A program made the position numbers and the translations under genes. DNA of 6,904 nt, from assembly GCA_965660195.1 (NCBI GenBank), contig CBFHZM010000081.1:1-6904 (forward strand), read 5' to 3'. Of this stretch, positions 1-6,407 are shown in pieces. Each line of letters begins with the position of its first letter. Within the stretch, counting starts at the first letter, position 1. The notes under the pieces were generated by a model that searched no databases, had not been told where the DNA came from, and worked only from the letters and a program-made list of their open reading frames with translations. The DNA is from JAYODZ01 sp965660195 (GTDB lineage Bacteria; Pseudomonadota; Alphaproteobacteria; RS24).

Positions 1-236
1 ATCTTCCAACCTGTTCCGAATATATGGCGGACGCGGTGATTCAGCATGGTGTCTGGTATGGTTTTTGGCTCGGTTTGAAACGCTTGGGGCGGTGCCATCC
101 TTTTGCACATTTCGGCGCTGGGCATGGTTATGATCCTGTACCGGTTGAGATTTCGCGCGGAGCTTGGTATGCCCCTTGGAGAGTTTGTGCGACTCAAGAC
201 ATGATCAGCGGGAAAGAGGCCGAGCCACATGATTAA
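1..236 (+). CDS. yidD: Membrane protein insertion efficiency factor YidD, 3' part (5' end outside window)
   Basis: YidD is a small, membrane-associated protein of the inner face of the cytoplasmic membrane that assists YidC/Sec-dependent insertion of membrane proteins. The frame is open from base 3 and continues off the left edge, so the true start is not visible; the ATG at 24 is internal. The visible residues carry the family signature in order: PTCSEY at the very edge, then a histidine-glycine (QHG), then KRLGRCHPF, then GHGYDPVP. The cysteines of PTCSEY and RCHP are the conserved ones. After DPVP comes an extension of about 30 residues containing AWYAPWR, like the longer C-termini I associate with alphaproteobacterial members. 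The missing part should be the N-terminal amphipathic helix. The stop TAA (234-236) lies inside the thrS start region, giving an 8-base overlap that suggests translational coupling. Identification is firm from the motif string. Confidence 0.9.
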   Translation, partial: LPTCSEYMADAVIQHGVWYGFWLGLKRLGRCHPFAHFGAGHGYDPVPVEISRGAWYAPWRVCATQDMISGKEAEPHD

Positions 237-2148
237 AGTAACGCTACCTGATGGAAATCAGCGCGCATATGATGCGCCGCTCGATGGACTGGCATTTGCC
301 AAATCGATCGCTCCTTCGCTGGCCAAAAAAGCTTTGGCATTAAAAATCGACGGCCAGTTAGTGGATCTGTCGGAAATGATCGATCGCGATGTTGCCGTTG
401 AGATTGTAACGCGCGAGCACCCTGATGCGCTCGAGTTATTGCGCCATGATTGTGCCCATGTGTTGGCAGAGGCAGTGCAAGAGTTGTTTCCCGGAACGCA
501 AGTTACTATCGGGCCAGTGATCGAAAATGGCTTTTACTATGATTTTGCCCGCGCTGAGCCATTCGCGCTGGAGGATCTGGAAAAGATCGAGGCGCGGATG
601 CGCGAAATTGTCGATCGTGACGAGCCGATAACGCGCGAGGTGTGGGACCGCGATGACGCAGTTAAGTATTTCACCGATATTGGCGAGGTTTATAAAGCAG
701 AGATTATCACCTCCATTCCGGCTGGCGAGGCGGTCAGCGTTTATCGGCAAGGGGCGTGGAAAGATCTCTGCCGCGGACCGCATCTGCCTTCGACGGGTAA
801 GTTGGGCAAAGCCTTTAAGCTGACCAAGCTGGCAGGCGCTTATTGGCGCGGTGACAGCAATAATGAAATGTTGCAGCGAATTTATGGCACGTGCTGGGCG
901 GAGGAAGCGCAACTTGAACATCATTTGCGGATGATCGAAGAAGCCGAAAGACGCGATCATCGCCGCATCGGCCGGGAGATGGATCTGTTCCATATTCAGG
1001 AAGAAGCTCAAGGGATGATCTTTTGGCATGACAAGGGCTGGACGTTGTACCGCGCGTTGGAAGATTATGTACGACGTAAGCTCGAGCAGAATGATTATGG
1101 CGAGGTGCGCACGCCCCAACTGGTTGACCGGAAATTATGGGAAACGTCAGGGCACTGGGATAAATTCCGCGAGAATATGTTTGTCTCAGAAGCCGATGAA
1201 CGCATGTTGGCCCTGAAGCCGATGAACTGCCCCTGTCATATTGAAATCTTCAAACAAGGGCTGAAGAGCTATCGCGATTTGCCGTTGCGCATGGCCGAGT
1301 TTGGTTCGTGCCACCGTTATGAGCCTTCGGGTGCTTTGCATGGATTGATGCGGGTGCGTGGCTTTACCCAAGATGACGCGCATATCTTCTGCATGGAAGA
1401 ACAGATTACCTCGGAGACCAAGGCGGTTTGCGAGTTGCTACTCGAGGTTTATGGCGAGCTCGGCTTTAGCGACATAAAAGTGATGTTCTCCGATCGCCCC
1501 GAAACGCGGGTCGGCGATGACGCGATTTGGGATCGCTCGGAACAAGCTCTGATGGACGCGGTCAAGGCCGCGGGCCTACCGTATGAGATGAACCCAGGCG
1601 AGGGCGCCTTCTATGGCCCGAAGATTGAGTTCCAATTGCGCGATGCGATCGGCCGTAGTTGGCAATGCGGCACCTTGCAAGTTGACTTCAATCTGCCTGA
1701 TCGTTTGGGTGCAACCTATATTGGGGAAGATGGTACCAAGCATGTGCCGGTTATTCTGCACCGCGCTATTCTCGGCAGCATGGAGCGCTTCATCGGTATT
1801 TTGATTGAGCATTATGAGGGTCGTTTTCCACTTTGGTTGGCGCCGCGGCAGGTAATGGTTTGCCCGATTACATCCGATGTCGATGACTACGCCAAGCAAG
1901 TTCAAGCTGAGCTAACGCGCGCTGGCTTGCGGGTTGATACGGATTTGCGAAACGAGAAAATTAATTACAAAATTCGCGAGCATTCGGTTGCGAAAATTCC
2001 TGTTATCCTCGCTGTCGGCAAGAGGGAGGCAGAGGCTGGCTCGGTTTCGATGCGGCGGCTAGGTTCCACAGATCAGACAGTTGTGGCGTTGGATGAGGTT
2101 CTGGCGCAGCTTACGAAAGAGGCCTGCCCGCCAGACTTGGCTGGTTAA
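229..2148 (+). CDS. thrS: Threonine--tRNA ligase (ThrRS)
   Basis: Cytoplasmic class II aminoacyl-tRNA synthetase that charges tRNA-Thr with threonine and hydrolyses mischarged Ser-tRNA-Thr. It has 639 residues, the full bacterial length. The domain order is complete: TGS domain (about 1-62), editing domain with the metal-type residues H73, H77, C181 and H185 (HDCAH and DLCRGPH), catalytic core (about 240-535), and anticodon-binding domain (about 540-635). The catalytic zinc ligands are C334, H385 and H511, the same numbers as in the E. coli enzyme. Motif 2 is CHRYEPSG with R363, and motif 3 lies around HRAILGSMERF. The zinc-loop motif reads MNCPCH rather than the E. coli MNCPGH. The ATG at 229 is supported by the TGS start (MIKVTLPDG) and by an AGAGG at 215-219. 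The start overlaps the yidD stop. No leader, T-box or tRNA-like operator is seen upstream, since that space is yidD coding sequence. The stop TAA interlocks with that of the convergent gene. Confidence 0.98.
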   Translation: MIKVTLPDGNQRAYDAPLDGLAFAKSIAPSLAKKALALKIDGQLVDLSEMIDRDVAVEIVTREHPDALELLRHDCAHVLAEAVQELFPGTQVTIGPVIENGFYYDFARAEPFALEDLEKIEARMREIVDRDEPITREVWDRDDAVKYFTDIGEVYKAEIITSIPAGEAVSVYRQGAWKDLCRGPHLPSTGKLGKAFKLTKLAGAYWRGDSNNEMLQRIYGTCWAEEAQLEHHLRMIEEAERRDHRRIGREMDLFHIQEEAQGMIFWHDKGWTLYRALEDYVRRKLEQNDYGEVRTPQLVDRKLWETSGHWDKFRENMFVSEADERMLALKPMNCPCHIEIFKQGLKSYRDLPLRMAEFGSCHRYEPSGALHGLMRVRGFTQDDAHIFCMEEQITSETKAVCELLLEVYGELGFSDIKVMFSDRPETRVGDDAIWDRSEQALMDAVKAAGLPYEMNPGEGAFYGPKIEFQLRDAIGRSWQCGTLQVDFNLPDRLGATYIGEDGTKHVPVILHRAILGSMERFIGILIEHYEGRFPLWLAPRQVMVCPITSDVDDYAKQVQAELTRAGLRVDTDLRNEKINYKIREHSVAKIPVILAVGKREAEAGSVSMRRLGSTDQTVVALDEVLAQLTKEACPPDLAG

Positions 2149-2969
2149 AGCCCTTTCTGCACCGTGCTTGTCTGGAAAGGGATGCGTAACCAGATTCCAT
2201 AAGTGCGGGCGTTGAAGCGTGTCAGAGCTATCGTCTTGTTGGCACGTGTAAAGCGGAGTTTTGCCTGTTGCCACGGCAAGGCGATCTCAAGAAAAATTAA
2301 GTCCTCGAGCACCGCTTCACGATTTTTTTGCTCGAAATAGCCAAACTCGTACCCTAGGCCGTATTTTGCTGTTTCGACGGCGAGCATTGCGCGGGCGTCG
2401 GTGATGCGGTCTCGGTTATTAGTGTAGTCTGCCCAGGTTACATGGCCAAGGAGGCCTATATTTCCGATTTGTAATTTGTCGCCAACCGAGAGGCTGGTGC
2501 GCAAAAATTCTTGATCCGTCGGTTCGCCGTTCAATTTCAAAAAGCTATATCCAAGGCCGACGCTTGTTGATTTATACCGCTGTATAGGTTTTCTCCTGAG
2601 TTTCGAGATGAGCGTTGTAAGGCCAGGTGGAAATAGGCTAAGGCGGGCGCGGCTTGGTGCGTAGACGATCTCAAACTCTTGTTTGCTACCGGTGGGATGC
2701 GGCCCTAGTTGTGCTGATCTGGCGGTTAGGGTGGTGAAGCTCAGCATGGCATTATAGCCCAGCCCAAACTGACCATAGATTTCGCGCTGATTGTATCGCT
2801 TCTCACGAAACGGGGTGGGACTTATATCTCTCGTATAAGTCTGCTTGGCGATGATTTCAGCCTCACCACGCGGTAAAGCCCATGCACCGGCTCGGGCGCT
2901 GGTGCTCAGATTAAAGCTCATGACAGACAGTGTCATAACGAAGCGGAGCCAGTATTTATCTGGTAGCAT
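2145..2969 (-). CDS. Secreted, probably outer-membrane beta-barrel protein of unknown function
   Basis: I do not recognise a named family. The 274-residue product begins with a Sec-type signal peptide: charged K5 and R9, a hydrophobic stretch at about 10-20, and a likely cleavage after SARA (residue 27), leaving a mature start GAWALPRGE. The mature protein is rich in alternating polar/hydrophobic stretches with Gly and Tyr, for example FGLGYNAML, VGLGYSFLKL, YGLGYEFGYF and YGIWLRIPF, which look like membrane beta-strands separated by polar loops. It has no cysteines. A GAW.LP.GE mature start followed by strands resembles hypothetical outer-membrane or transporter-like proteins, so localisation is a reasonable inference while function is not. 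The last strand ends in F265, as a barrel C-terminal signal would, but nine further residues follow. The first ATG is preferred because it supplies the charged n-region; the next Met (residue 12) would lose it. The gene converges on thrS, sharing TTAA at 2145-2148, and diverges from the nitroreductase gene. Confidence 0.8.
   Translation of the reverse strand: MLPDKYWLRFVMTLSVMSFNLSTSARAGAWALPRGEAEIIAKQTYTRDISPTPFREKRYNQREIYGQFGLGYNAMLSFTTLTARSAQLGPHPTGSKQEFEIVYAPSRARLSLFPPGLTTLISKLRRKPIQRYKSTSVGLGYSFLKLNGEPTDQEFLRTSLSVGDKLQIGNIGLLGHVTWADYTNNRDRITDARAMLAVETAKYGLGYEFGYFEQKNREAVLEDLIFLEIALPWQQAKLRFTRANKTIALTRFNARTYGIWLRIPFQTSTVQKGL
2151..2181. repeat. Inverted repeat at the thrS / outer-membrane gene junction
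   Basis: CCCTTTC (2151-2157) and GAAAGGG (2175-2181) are perfect 7-base inverted arms around a 17-base loop. The loop itself contains the palindrome GCACCGTGC (2159-2167). It sits directly after the thrS stop and within the last codons of the convergent gene. It could act as a transcript 3' end or pausing structure, but no clear T-run follows in either direction, so intrinsic termination is not demonstrated. Confidence 0.3.
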
Positions 2970-3029
2970 TGGTTTTATTCTTGCTTTACCCAGCTATATG
3001 GTAGGTCAGATTGTGCGAGGAAGATAGCT
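2970..3029. promoter_or_regulatory. Divergent intergenic region between the outer-membrane protein and nitroreductase genes
   Basis: These 60 bases separate two divergent starts, so the region probably contains at least parts of both promoters. It is AT-richer than its flanks and contains TATATG (2995-3000) as a possible -10-like element, but I find no convincing -35 at proper spacing on either strand. Short inverted repeats are present: TACC/GGTA (2987-2990 and 3000-3003) and AGCTAT/ATAGCT (2992-2997 and 3024-3029). The second pair would place the nitroreductase ribosome binding site in its loop. These are too short to call operators. Confidence 0.4.
3017..3023 (+). promoter_or_regulatory. 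Ribosome binding site of the nitroreductase gene
   Basis: GAGGAAG lies six bases before the ATG at 3030. It is a good Shine-Dalgarno match and supports this start. Confidence 0.65.
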
Positions 3030-3605
3030 ATGATTGATACATTAAACTTTATGAAGCATCGGCGTTCTGTTTTGGCGCGCGATATGTCTGGGCCAGCTGT
3101 CTCGGCCGACGACCTCGCCGAGATTGTTACGATCGCGTCGCGCGTGCCGGATCATGGCAAGCTCGCACCGTGGCGTTTTGTGCATTTAAATGCCGAGGCC
3201 TGTGCTGCATTGGCTGAAGTCACACAAGCAATTAGCGTGAAAGAGGGCAAGGACGAGCACACGGCGGGCGAAGAAGCGAAGCGGTTTTTGCGCGCGCCAA
3301 CCATTTTATGTGTGATTTCGAGCCCAAAACCGCATCCCAAAATACCCGCTTGGGAACAACATCTCTCGGCCGGGGCAGCCTGTTATGGAGCTTTGATTGC
3401 GGCGCAAGCTAAGGGCTATGCCGCGCAATGGTTGACTGGATGGGTCGCTTATGATGCCCAAATCGGCGCCATGCTGGGGCTGGCCGCCGAAGAGAAAATT
3501 GCTGGCTTTATCAACATTGGCCATTGCGATAAGGCGCCAGATGATCGTCCGCGGCCCGCGCTGAGTGATATTTTCTCTATTGGCTTGGTGACGCGTTCGG
3601 AGTAG
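3030..3605 (+). CDS. Nitroreductase family protein (YdjA-like), FMN-dependent oxidoreductase
   Basis: Predicted cytoplasmic flavoprotein that uses NAD(P)H to reduce nitro compounds, quinones or similar acceptors; the physiological substrate is unknown. The 191 residues match the compact single-domain subgroup typified by YdjA. Visible family marks are the N-terminal FMN-phosphate contact RRS (11-13), the RVPDHGKLAPWRF block (38-50) characteristic of the YdjA type, a helix WEQHLSAGAACYGALIAA (about 108-125) at the dimer/flavin site, the QWLTGW segment (133-138), and the C-terminal GFINIG (159-164). Nothing is missing compared with the subgroup. The start is fixed by a strong ribosome binding site. 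A MATE transporter gene follows 40 bases downstream on the same strand with no terminator visible between, suggesting an operon. Family assignment is secure; the substrate, and any role in detoxification, is inference. Confidence 0.92.
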   Translation: MIDTLNFMKHRRSVLARDMSGPAVSADDLAEIVTIASRVPDHGKLAPWRFVHLNAEACAALAEVTQAISVKEGKDEHTAGEEAKRFLRAPTILCVISSPKPHPKIPAWEQHLSAGAACYGALIAAQAKGYAAQWLTGWVAYDAQIGAMLGLAAEEKIAGFINIGHCDKAPDDRPRPALSDIFSIGLVTRSE

Positions 3606-3645
3606 ACAAACCCATCAATAAAAATTCTCGGAAAGTTGGCGCGGC

Positions 3646-4995
3646 ATGAGCCATGGCTCCCGTTGGCGGGCAGATATACTCGATTTACTAAATTTGGCTT
3701 GGCCGGTAGTGATCAACCGCCTCGGCGTGATGACGCTTGGCGTGGTCGATACGATTATGGTTGGCCGCTATGCCGCTGAGCATTTGGCCTATTTTGGCAT
3801 CGGCCTAGTTGCCAGCAATATTTTGGTCTTGGTTCTGGTTGGTCTGTTGATGGGGGTTCCGGTTCTCGTCGCGCAGAACTATGGTGCTCGCGATTTCAAG
3901 GAATGTGGTGCGATATGGTGGCAATCAGTGCCTTATGCGATCGGTCTTGGTTTTGTGGGGCTAGTGATTTGTAGCTTTGGCGAACCCATTTTGTTGCTGT
4001 TTGGCCAAACAGCTGAGCTCGCGCAGGCGGGCGGCGCCATTTCGACCATTGCGGGTCTGTCTTTCCCGCTCCTGACGCTCTATCTGGTCACGAGTATGTT
4101 TCTGGAGGGGCTGCGCCGCGTGCGGCCGGGTATGGTGATTATTGTAATTGCTAATATCGTCAATATTGGCGCCAATTACACTCTCATTTATGGAGCGTTT
4201 GGGTTTTCTGAGATGGGGGCTGAGGGCGCGGTGTGGGCAAGTTTCTGTGTGCGGCTAGCTCAGCTCGTCGCGATTCTACTTTATGTGTGGTGGATGCACG
4301 ACGCCGAACGTTATGGTTTGCGTAACCTGCCGCGCTGGTCTTGGAAAACTGGAGCTAAAGCCCGCCGCATTGGGTATATGACGTCGATTGGCATGGGCAT
4401 TGAGCATATTGCCTTTAACGCGCTCGTGCTGTTTGCCGGTGTGCTCGGCACCGTCGTTTTGGCGGCACAAGTGATTACGATTAATGTTTTTGCGCTTGGC
4501 TTCATGCTTGGGTTGGGAATTTCTGTCGCTAGTGGTGTGCGAATTGGTAATGCGCATGGTGCGGGACATAATGAGGCGGCACAGCACAATGGGTGGCTGG
4601 GTCTTGGCGTGCAAATGGTCGTGTTGGGGGTGATAGGTATTCTGATCTCTTTAAATGCGAGCTCGATCGTTGCTTTTTATAGCTCAGATCGGGCTGTCCA
4701 AGAACTTGGCAGCGCAATGCTAGCATATTTGAGTTTGTTTCTGATGATTGACGGCGGCCAAACGCTAATGGCGCAAGCTATGCGCGCGCGCGGTGATGCA
4801 CGCACGCCGATGTATATTCATTTGGTTTCTTACGGCTTGGTGATGATCCCCTTGACCTATCTATTTTGCTTTCCGCTGGGGCGCGGCGCTTTCGGATTGG
4901 TCGATAGTACCGTGATCAGTTCGCTGTTATCACTAGGCTTGGGGATAATGGGGTTTGCTCGCTTACGGCGCCTCAACGCTGTTGCGTCCCAATAA
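3646..4995 (+). CDS. MATE family multidrug/cation efflux transporter (NorM-like)
   Basis: Predicted inner-membrane antiporter that exports organic cations or other drugs in exchange for Na+ or H+. The 449 residues form about 12 hydrophobic segments in two similar halves (roughly 14-215 and 240-440), the normal MATE size and plan. TM1 contains LAWPVVINRLG and VDTIMVGRY, a strong NorM-type signature. The N-lobe helix motif IANIVNIGANYTLIYG lies at about 168-183. Acidic residues D35, E253 (GMGIEHIAF) and D369 (MIDGGQTL) fall at positions equivalent, by my alignment from memory, to the cation-site residues D36, E255 and D371 of Vibrio cholerae NorM, so the pump looks intact. A modest GGAAAG (3630-3635) lies 10 bases before the ATG. 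The gene follows the nitroreductase and probably shares its transcript. Its last 23 bases overlap the 3' end of the opposite-strand CoA transferase gene. The exported substrate cannot be deduced. Confidence 0.94.
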   Translation: MSHGSRWRADILDLLNLAWPVVINRLGVMTLGVVDTIMVGRYAAEHLAYFGIGLVASNILVLVLVGLLMGVPVLVAQNYGARDFKECGAIWWQSVPYAIGLGFVGLVICSFGEPILLLFGQTAELAQAGGAISTIAGLSFPLLTLYLVTSMFLEGLRRVRPGMVIIVIANIVNIGANYTLIYGAFGFSEMGAEGAVWASFCVRLAQLVAILLYVWWMHDAERYGLRNLPRWSWKTGAKARRIGYMTSIGMGIEHIAFNALVLFAGVLGTVVLAAQVITINVFALGFMLGLGISVASGVRIGNAHGAGHNEAAQHNGWLGLGVQMVVLGVIGILISLNASSIVAFYSSDRAVQELGSAMLAYLSLFLMIDGGQTLMAQAMRARGDARTPMYIHLVSYGLVMIPLTYLFCFPLGRGAFGLVDSTVISSLLSLGLGIMGFARLRRLNAVASQ

Positions 4996-6181
4996 TCCCA
5001 TCATCTATTAATGTCTCTATATCGCTTTGAGTCAGGCCGAGATCAGTGAGTATAGCCTCGCTCTGCTCGCCAATCTTGGGGCCGGGCCCACGCGGACCAT
5101 CTTGATGCCCGTGGAAGCGGATGGGCGAAGCCGGCGCGCGATAGCTCGTACCATCGGATTTCGGTTGATCAACAAAAACACCAGCGGCATGCATTTGCGG
5201 ATCCTCAATCACCTGATCAAAATTCTGTACTGGGGCATAAATAATATCTTCGGCATCGAGCCGCGGTTTCCACGCAGCGTAGTCGCGTGTTCTGAATTGG
5301 GCGTCAAGAATATCGATAAGGGCATCTGAATTTTGCCGCCGATCGCGCGCCGTTTTAAAGCGGTCATCCTCGGCGAGGGCGGTAAGCTCGAGGGCGCGGA
5401 TCAGGTTGGGCCAATCCGGCTCGCCAGGGCGGGCATTGATAAACAGCCAGTTATCATCTTTTGTCGCAAAAAAATTTGTCATCGGAACGATGGTTTCATG
5501 CCGAGGGCGCGTCCGTGCGACGCGCTGATAACGCAAGTAAGTGCCGAAATCGCTTCCCATGACATAGGCTGCTGAGCGGATTAGTGAACTTTCGACGAGG
5601 CTACCTTGACCGGTGCGTTGGGCTTGATGAAGCGCCGCCAAGATGCCGCTGACAGTTGCTAACCCCGTGACATGGTCACCAACTGCAATCCGGATTGGAT
5701 TCGGTGGGGTGTCCAACGGGGTCATAATCCACGCTAGTCCTGACTTGGCCCAAAAGGCGACCGAGTCGAAGCCAGCTTTATCTTTTTCTGGCCCCTCAAG
5801 CCCAAAGCCCGTCACACTCGAATAGACCAATTTGGGGTTGATGCTTTTCAAAGCCTCGTAATCAAGCTTTTGCTCTTCGAGTTGGCTGGGGCGGACATTG
5901 GTAATGAAGATATCAGCCTGCTTGGCGAGCTGGCGCACCAGCGCACGACCACGCTCGCTCGATGTGTTAATTGCGATGGCTTTCTTGCCGCGATTGTTTA
6001 AATCAAAAACCGGATTGTCGGGATAATTATCGGTCAACGCCGAAGCATAGAAATTACGCATTGGACAGCCGCTGAGCGGCTCGATTTTGATGACATCGGC
6101 GCCCCAATCGGCGAGCAGACCACCAGCCGATGGCGCGGCGACATAGGTCGCCATTTCTACAACACGTATATCAGATAGCAT
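4973..6181 (-). CDS. CaiB/BaiF family class III CoA transferase
   Basis: Predicted cytoplasmic enzyme that moves CoA between acyl-CoA donors and carboxylic acids (formyl-CoA transferase, carnitine-CoA transferase and racemase-like relatives). It has 402 residues, the usual length. Family marks in order: N-terminal VVEMATYVAAPSAGGLLADWGADVIKIE (about 7-34, Rossmann-like CoA-binding half), FDLNNRGKKAIAI (59-71), DIFITNVRP (90-98), YSSVTGFGLEGP (120-131), and the catalytic aspartate in VGDHVTGL, D169, the same number as the nucleophile of Oxalobacter formyl-CoA transferase. GQGSLVESSL (191-200) and APVQNFDQVIEDPQM (316-330) complete the fold. Weak GAGG about 10 bases before the ATG at 6181 fits the start. 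The gene is convergent with the MATE gene, overlapping it by 23 bases, and divergent from the small-protein/MFS pair. The acid substrate is not predictable; the divergent transporter suggests a catabolic role, which is inference. Confidence 0.95.
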   Translation of the reverse strand: MLSDIRVVEMATYVAAPSAGGLLADWGADVIKIEPLSGCPMRNFYASALTDNYPDNPVFDLNNRGKKAIAINTSSERGRALVRQLAKQADIFITNVRPSQLEEQKLDYEALKSINPKLVYSSVTGFGLEGPEKDKAGFDSVAFWAKSGLAWIMTPLDTPPNPIRIAVGDHVTGLATVSGILAALHQAQRTGQGSLVESSLIRSAAYVMGSDFGTYLRYQRVARTRPRHETIVPMTNFFATKDDNWLFINARPGEPDWPNLIRALELTALAEDDRFKTARDRRQNSDALIDILDAQFRTRDYAAWKPRLDAEDIIYAPVQNFDQVIEDPQMHAAGVFVDQPKSDGTSYRAPASPIRFHGHQDGPRGPGPKIGEQSEAILTDLGLTQSDIETLIDDGIIGTQQR

Positions 6182-6219
6182 GATATGATCGTCCTCACTG
6201 TGATTTGATACGGGATGAC
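6182..6219. promoter_or_regulatory. Divergent intergenic region between the CoA transferase and small Cys/His protein genes
   Basis: Only 38 bases separate the two starts, so promoters must extend into one or both coding regions. TATGAT (6184-6189) is a fair -10-like hexamer for the plus strand, but the sequence 17 bases upstream does not resemble a -35. No operator palindrome is evident. Confidence 0.3.
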
Positions 6220-6399
6220 ATGCAAATGCCGGCAGACGATATCATTAACCTTACGGGGATGAAAGGGCGGCACGAGCGCGCCTTGGCGCGTCTCGTGGCA
6301 GATGATTTACGGTGTTGCTCAGTTTGCGATGAAGCGATGGATATCCGGCGCCTGTACCATGATCCTGCAACCGCCTTTTGCTTCGATCACGCACAGTAG
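6220..6399 (+). CDS. Small Cys/His-rich protein, possible zinc-binding, unknown function
   Basis: I do not recognise this protein. From the ATG at 6220 it has 59 residues. The N-terminal half is polar and probably helical (RHERALARLVADDLR, 17-31). The C-terminal half contains C32, C33, C36, C54 and H57, arranged as C-x2-C, 17 residues, C-x2-H, which could coordinate one zinc ion as a small ribbon or knuckle. There is no signal peptide or membrane segment, so it is probably cytoplasmic. Start choice is uncertain: TTG at 6205 has no ribosome binding site, while GGGA (6212-6215) lies 4 bases before the ATG at 6220 and 10 bases before the ATG at 6226. The stop TAG is followed after 8 bases by the MFS gene, so the two are likely co-transcribed and translationally linked. 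Evidence that it is real comes from the tight fit between the two flanking genes and the ordered Cys/His pattern. Confidence 0.65.
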   Translation: MQMPADDIINLTGMKGRHERALARLVADDLRCCSVCDEAMDIRRLYHDPATAFCFDHAQ

Positions 6400-6402
6400 A
6401 GG
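6397..6402 (+). promoter_or_regulatory. Ribosome binding site of the MFS gene, overlapping the upstream stop codon
   Basis: TAGAGG spans the TAG stop of the small Cys/His gene and lies five bases before the MFS ATG at 6408. This placement supports the MFS start and suggests coupled translation. Confidence 0.5.
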
Positions 6403-6407
6403 CGCAC

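Noticed and set aside
436..1119. 227-codon open frame on the minus strand inside thrS
   Set aside because: It lies wholly antisense to the conserved editing and catalytic parts of ThrRS, shows no recognisable domain, and is explained as a shadow of thrS codon usage.
1576..1905. 109-codon minus-strand frame inside thrS
   Set aside because: Antisense to the motif 3 region of ThrRS, with no domain and no plausible start context.
2981..3011. Possible sigma-70 promoter (TTGCTT with downstream AT-rich steps) before the nitroreductase gene
   Set aside because: No -10 hexamer sits at 16-18 bases from TTGCTT, so a specific promoter call is not supported.
2845..3027. 60-codon plus-strand frame ending just before the nitroreductase gene
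   Set aside because: It is antisense to the signal peptide region of the outer-membrane gene and would read through the divergent promoter region.
3606..3645. Search for a terminator between the nitroreductase and MATE genes
   Set aside because: The 40 bases contain a short A-run but no hairpin, so no terminator is called.
4276..4614. Minus-strand frames of 112 and 92 codons inside the MATE gene
   Set aside because: They overlap each other in different frames and lie antisense to conserved transporter helices; neither looks like a protein.
5027..5825. Three plus-strand frames (100, 80 and 60 codons) opposite the CoA transferase gene
   Set aside because: All are antisense to a complete, well-conserved enzyme and carry no family signature.
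6205..6219. TTG at 6205 as the start of the small Cys/His protein
   Set aside because: No ribosome binding site precedes it, while two ATG codons just downstream have GGGA ahead of them.
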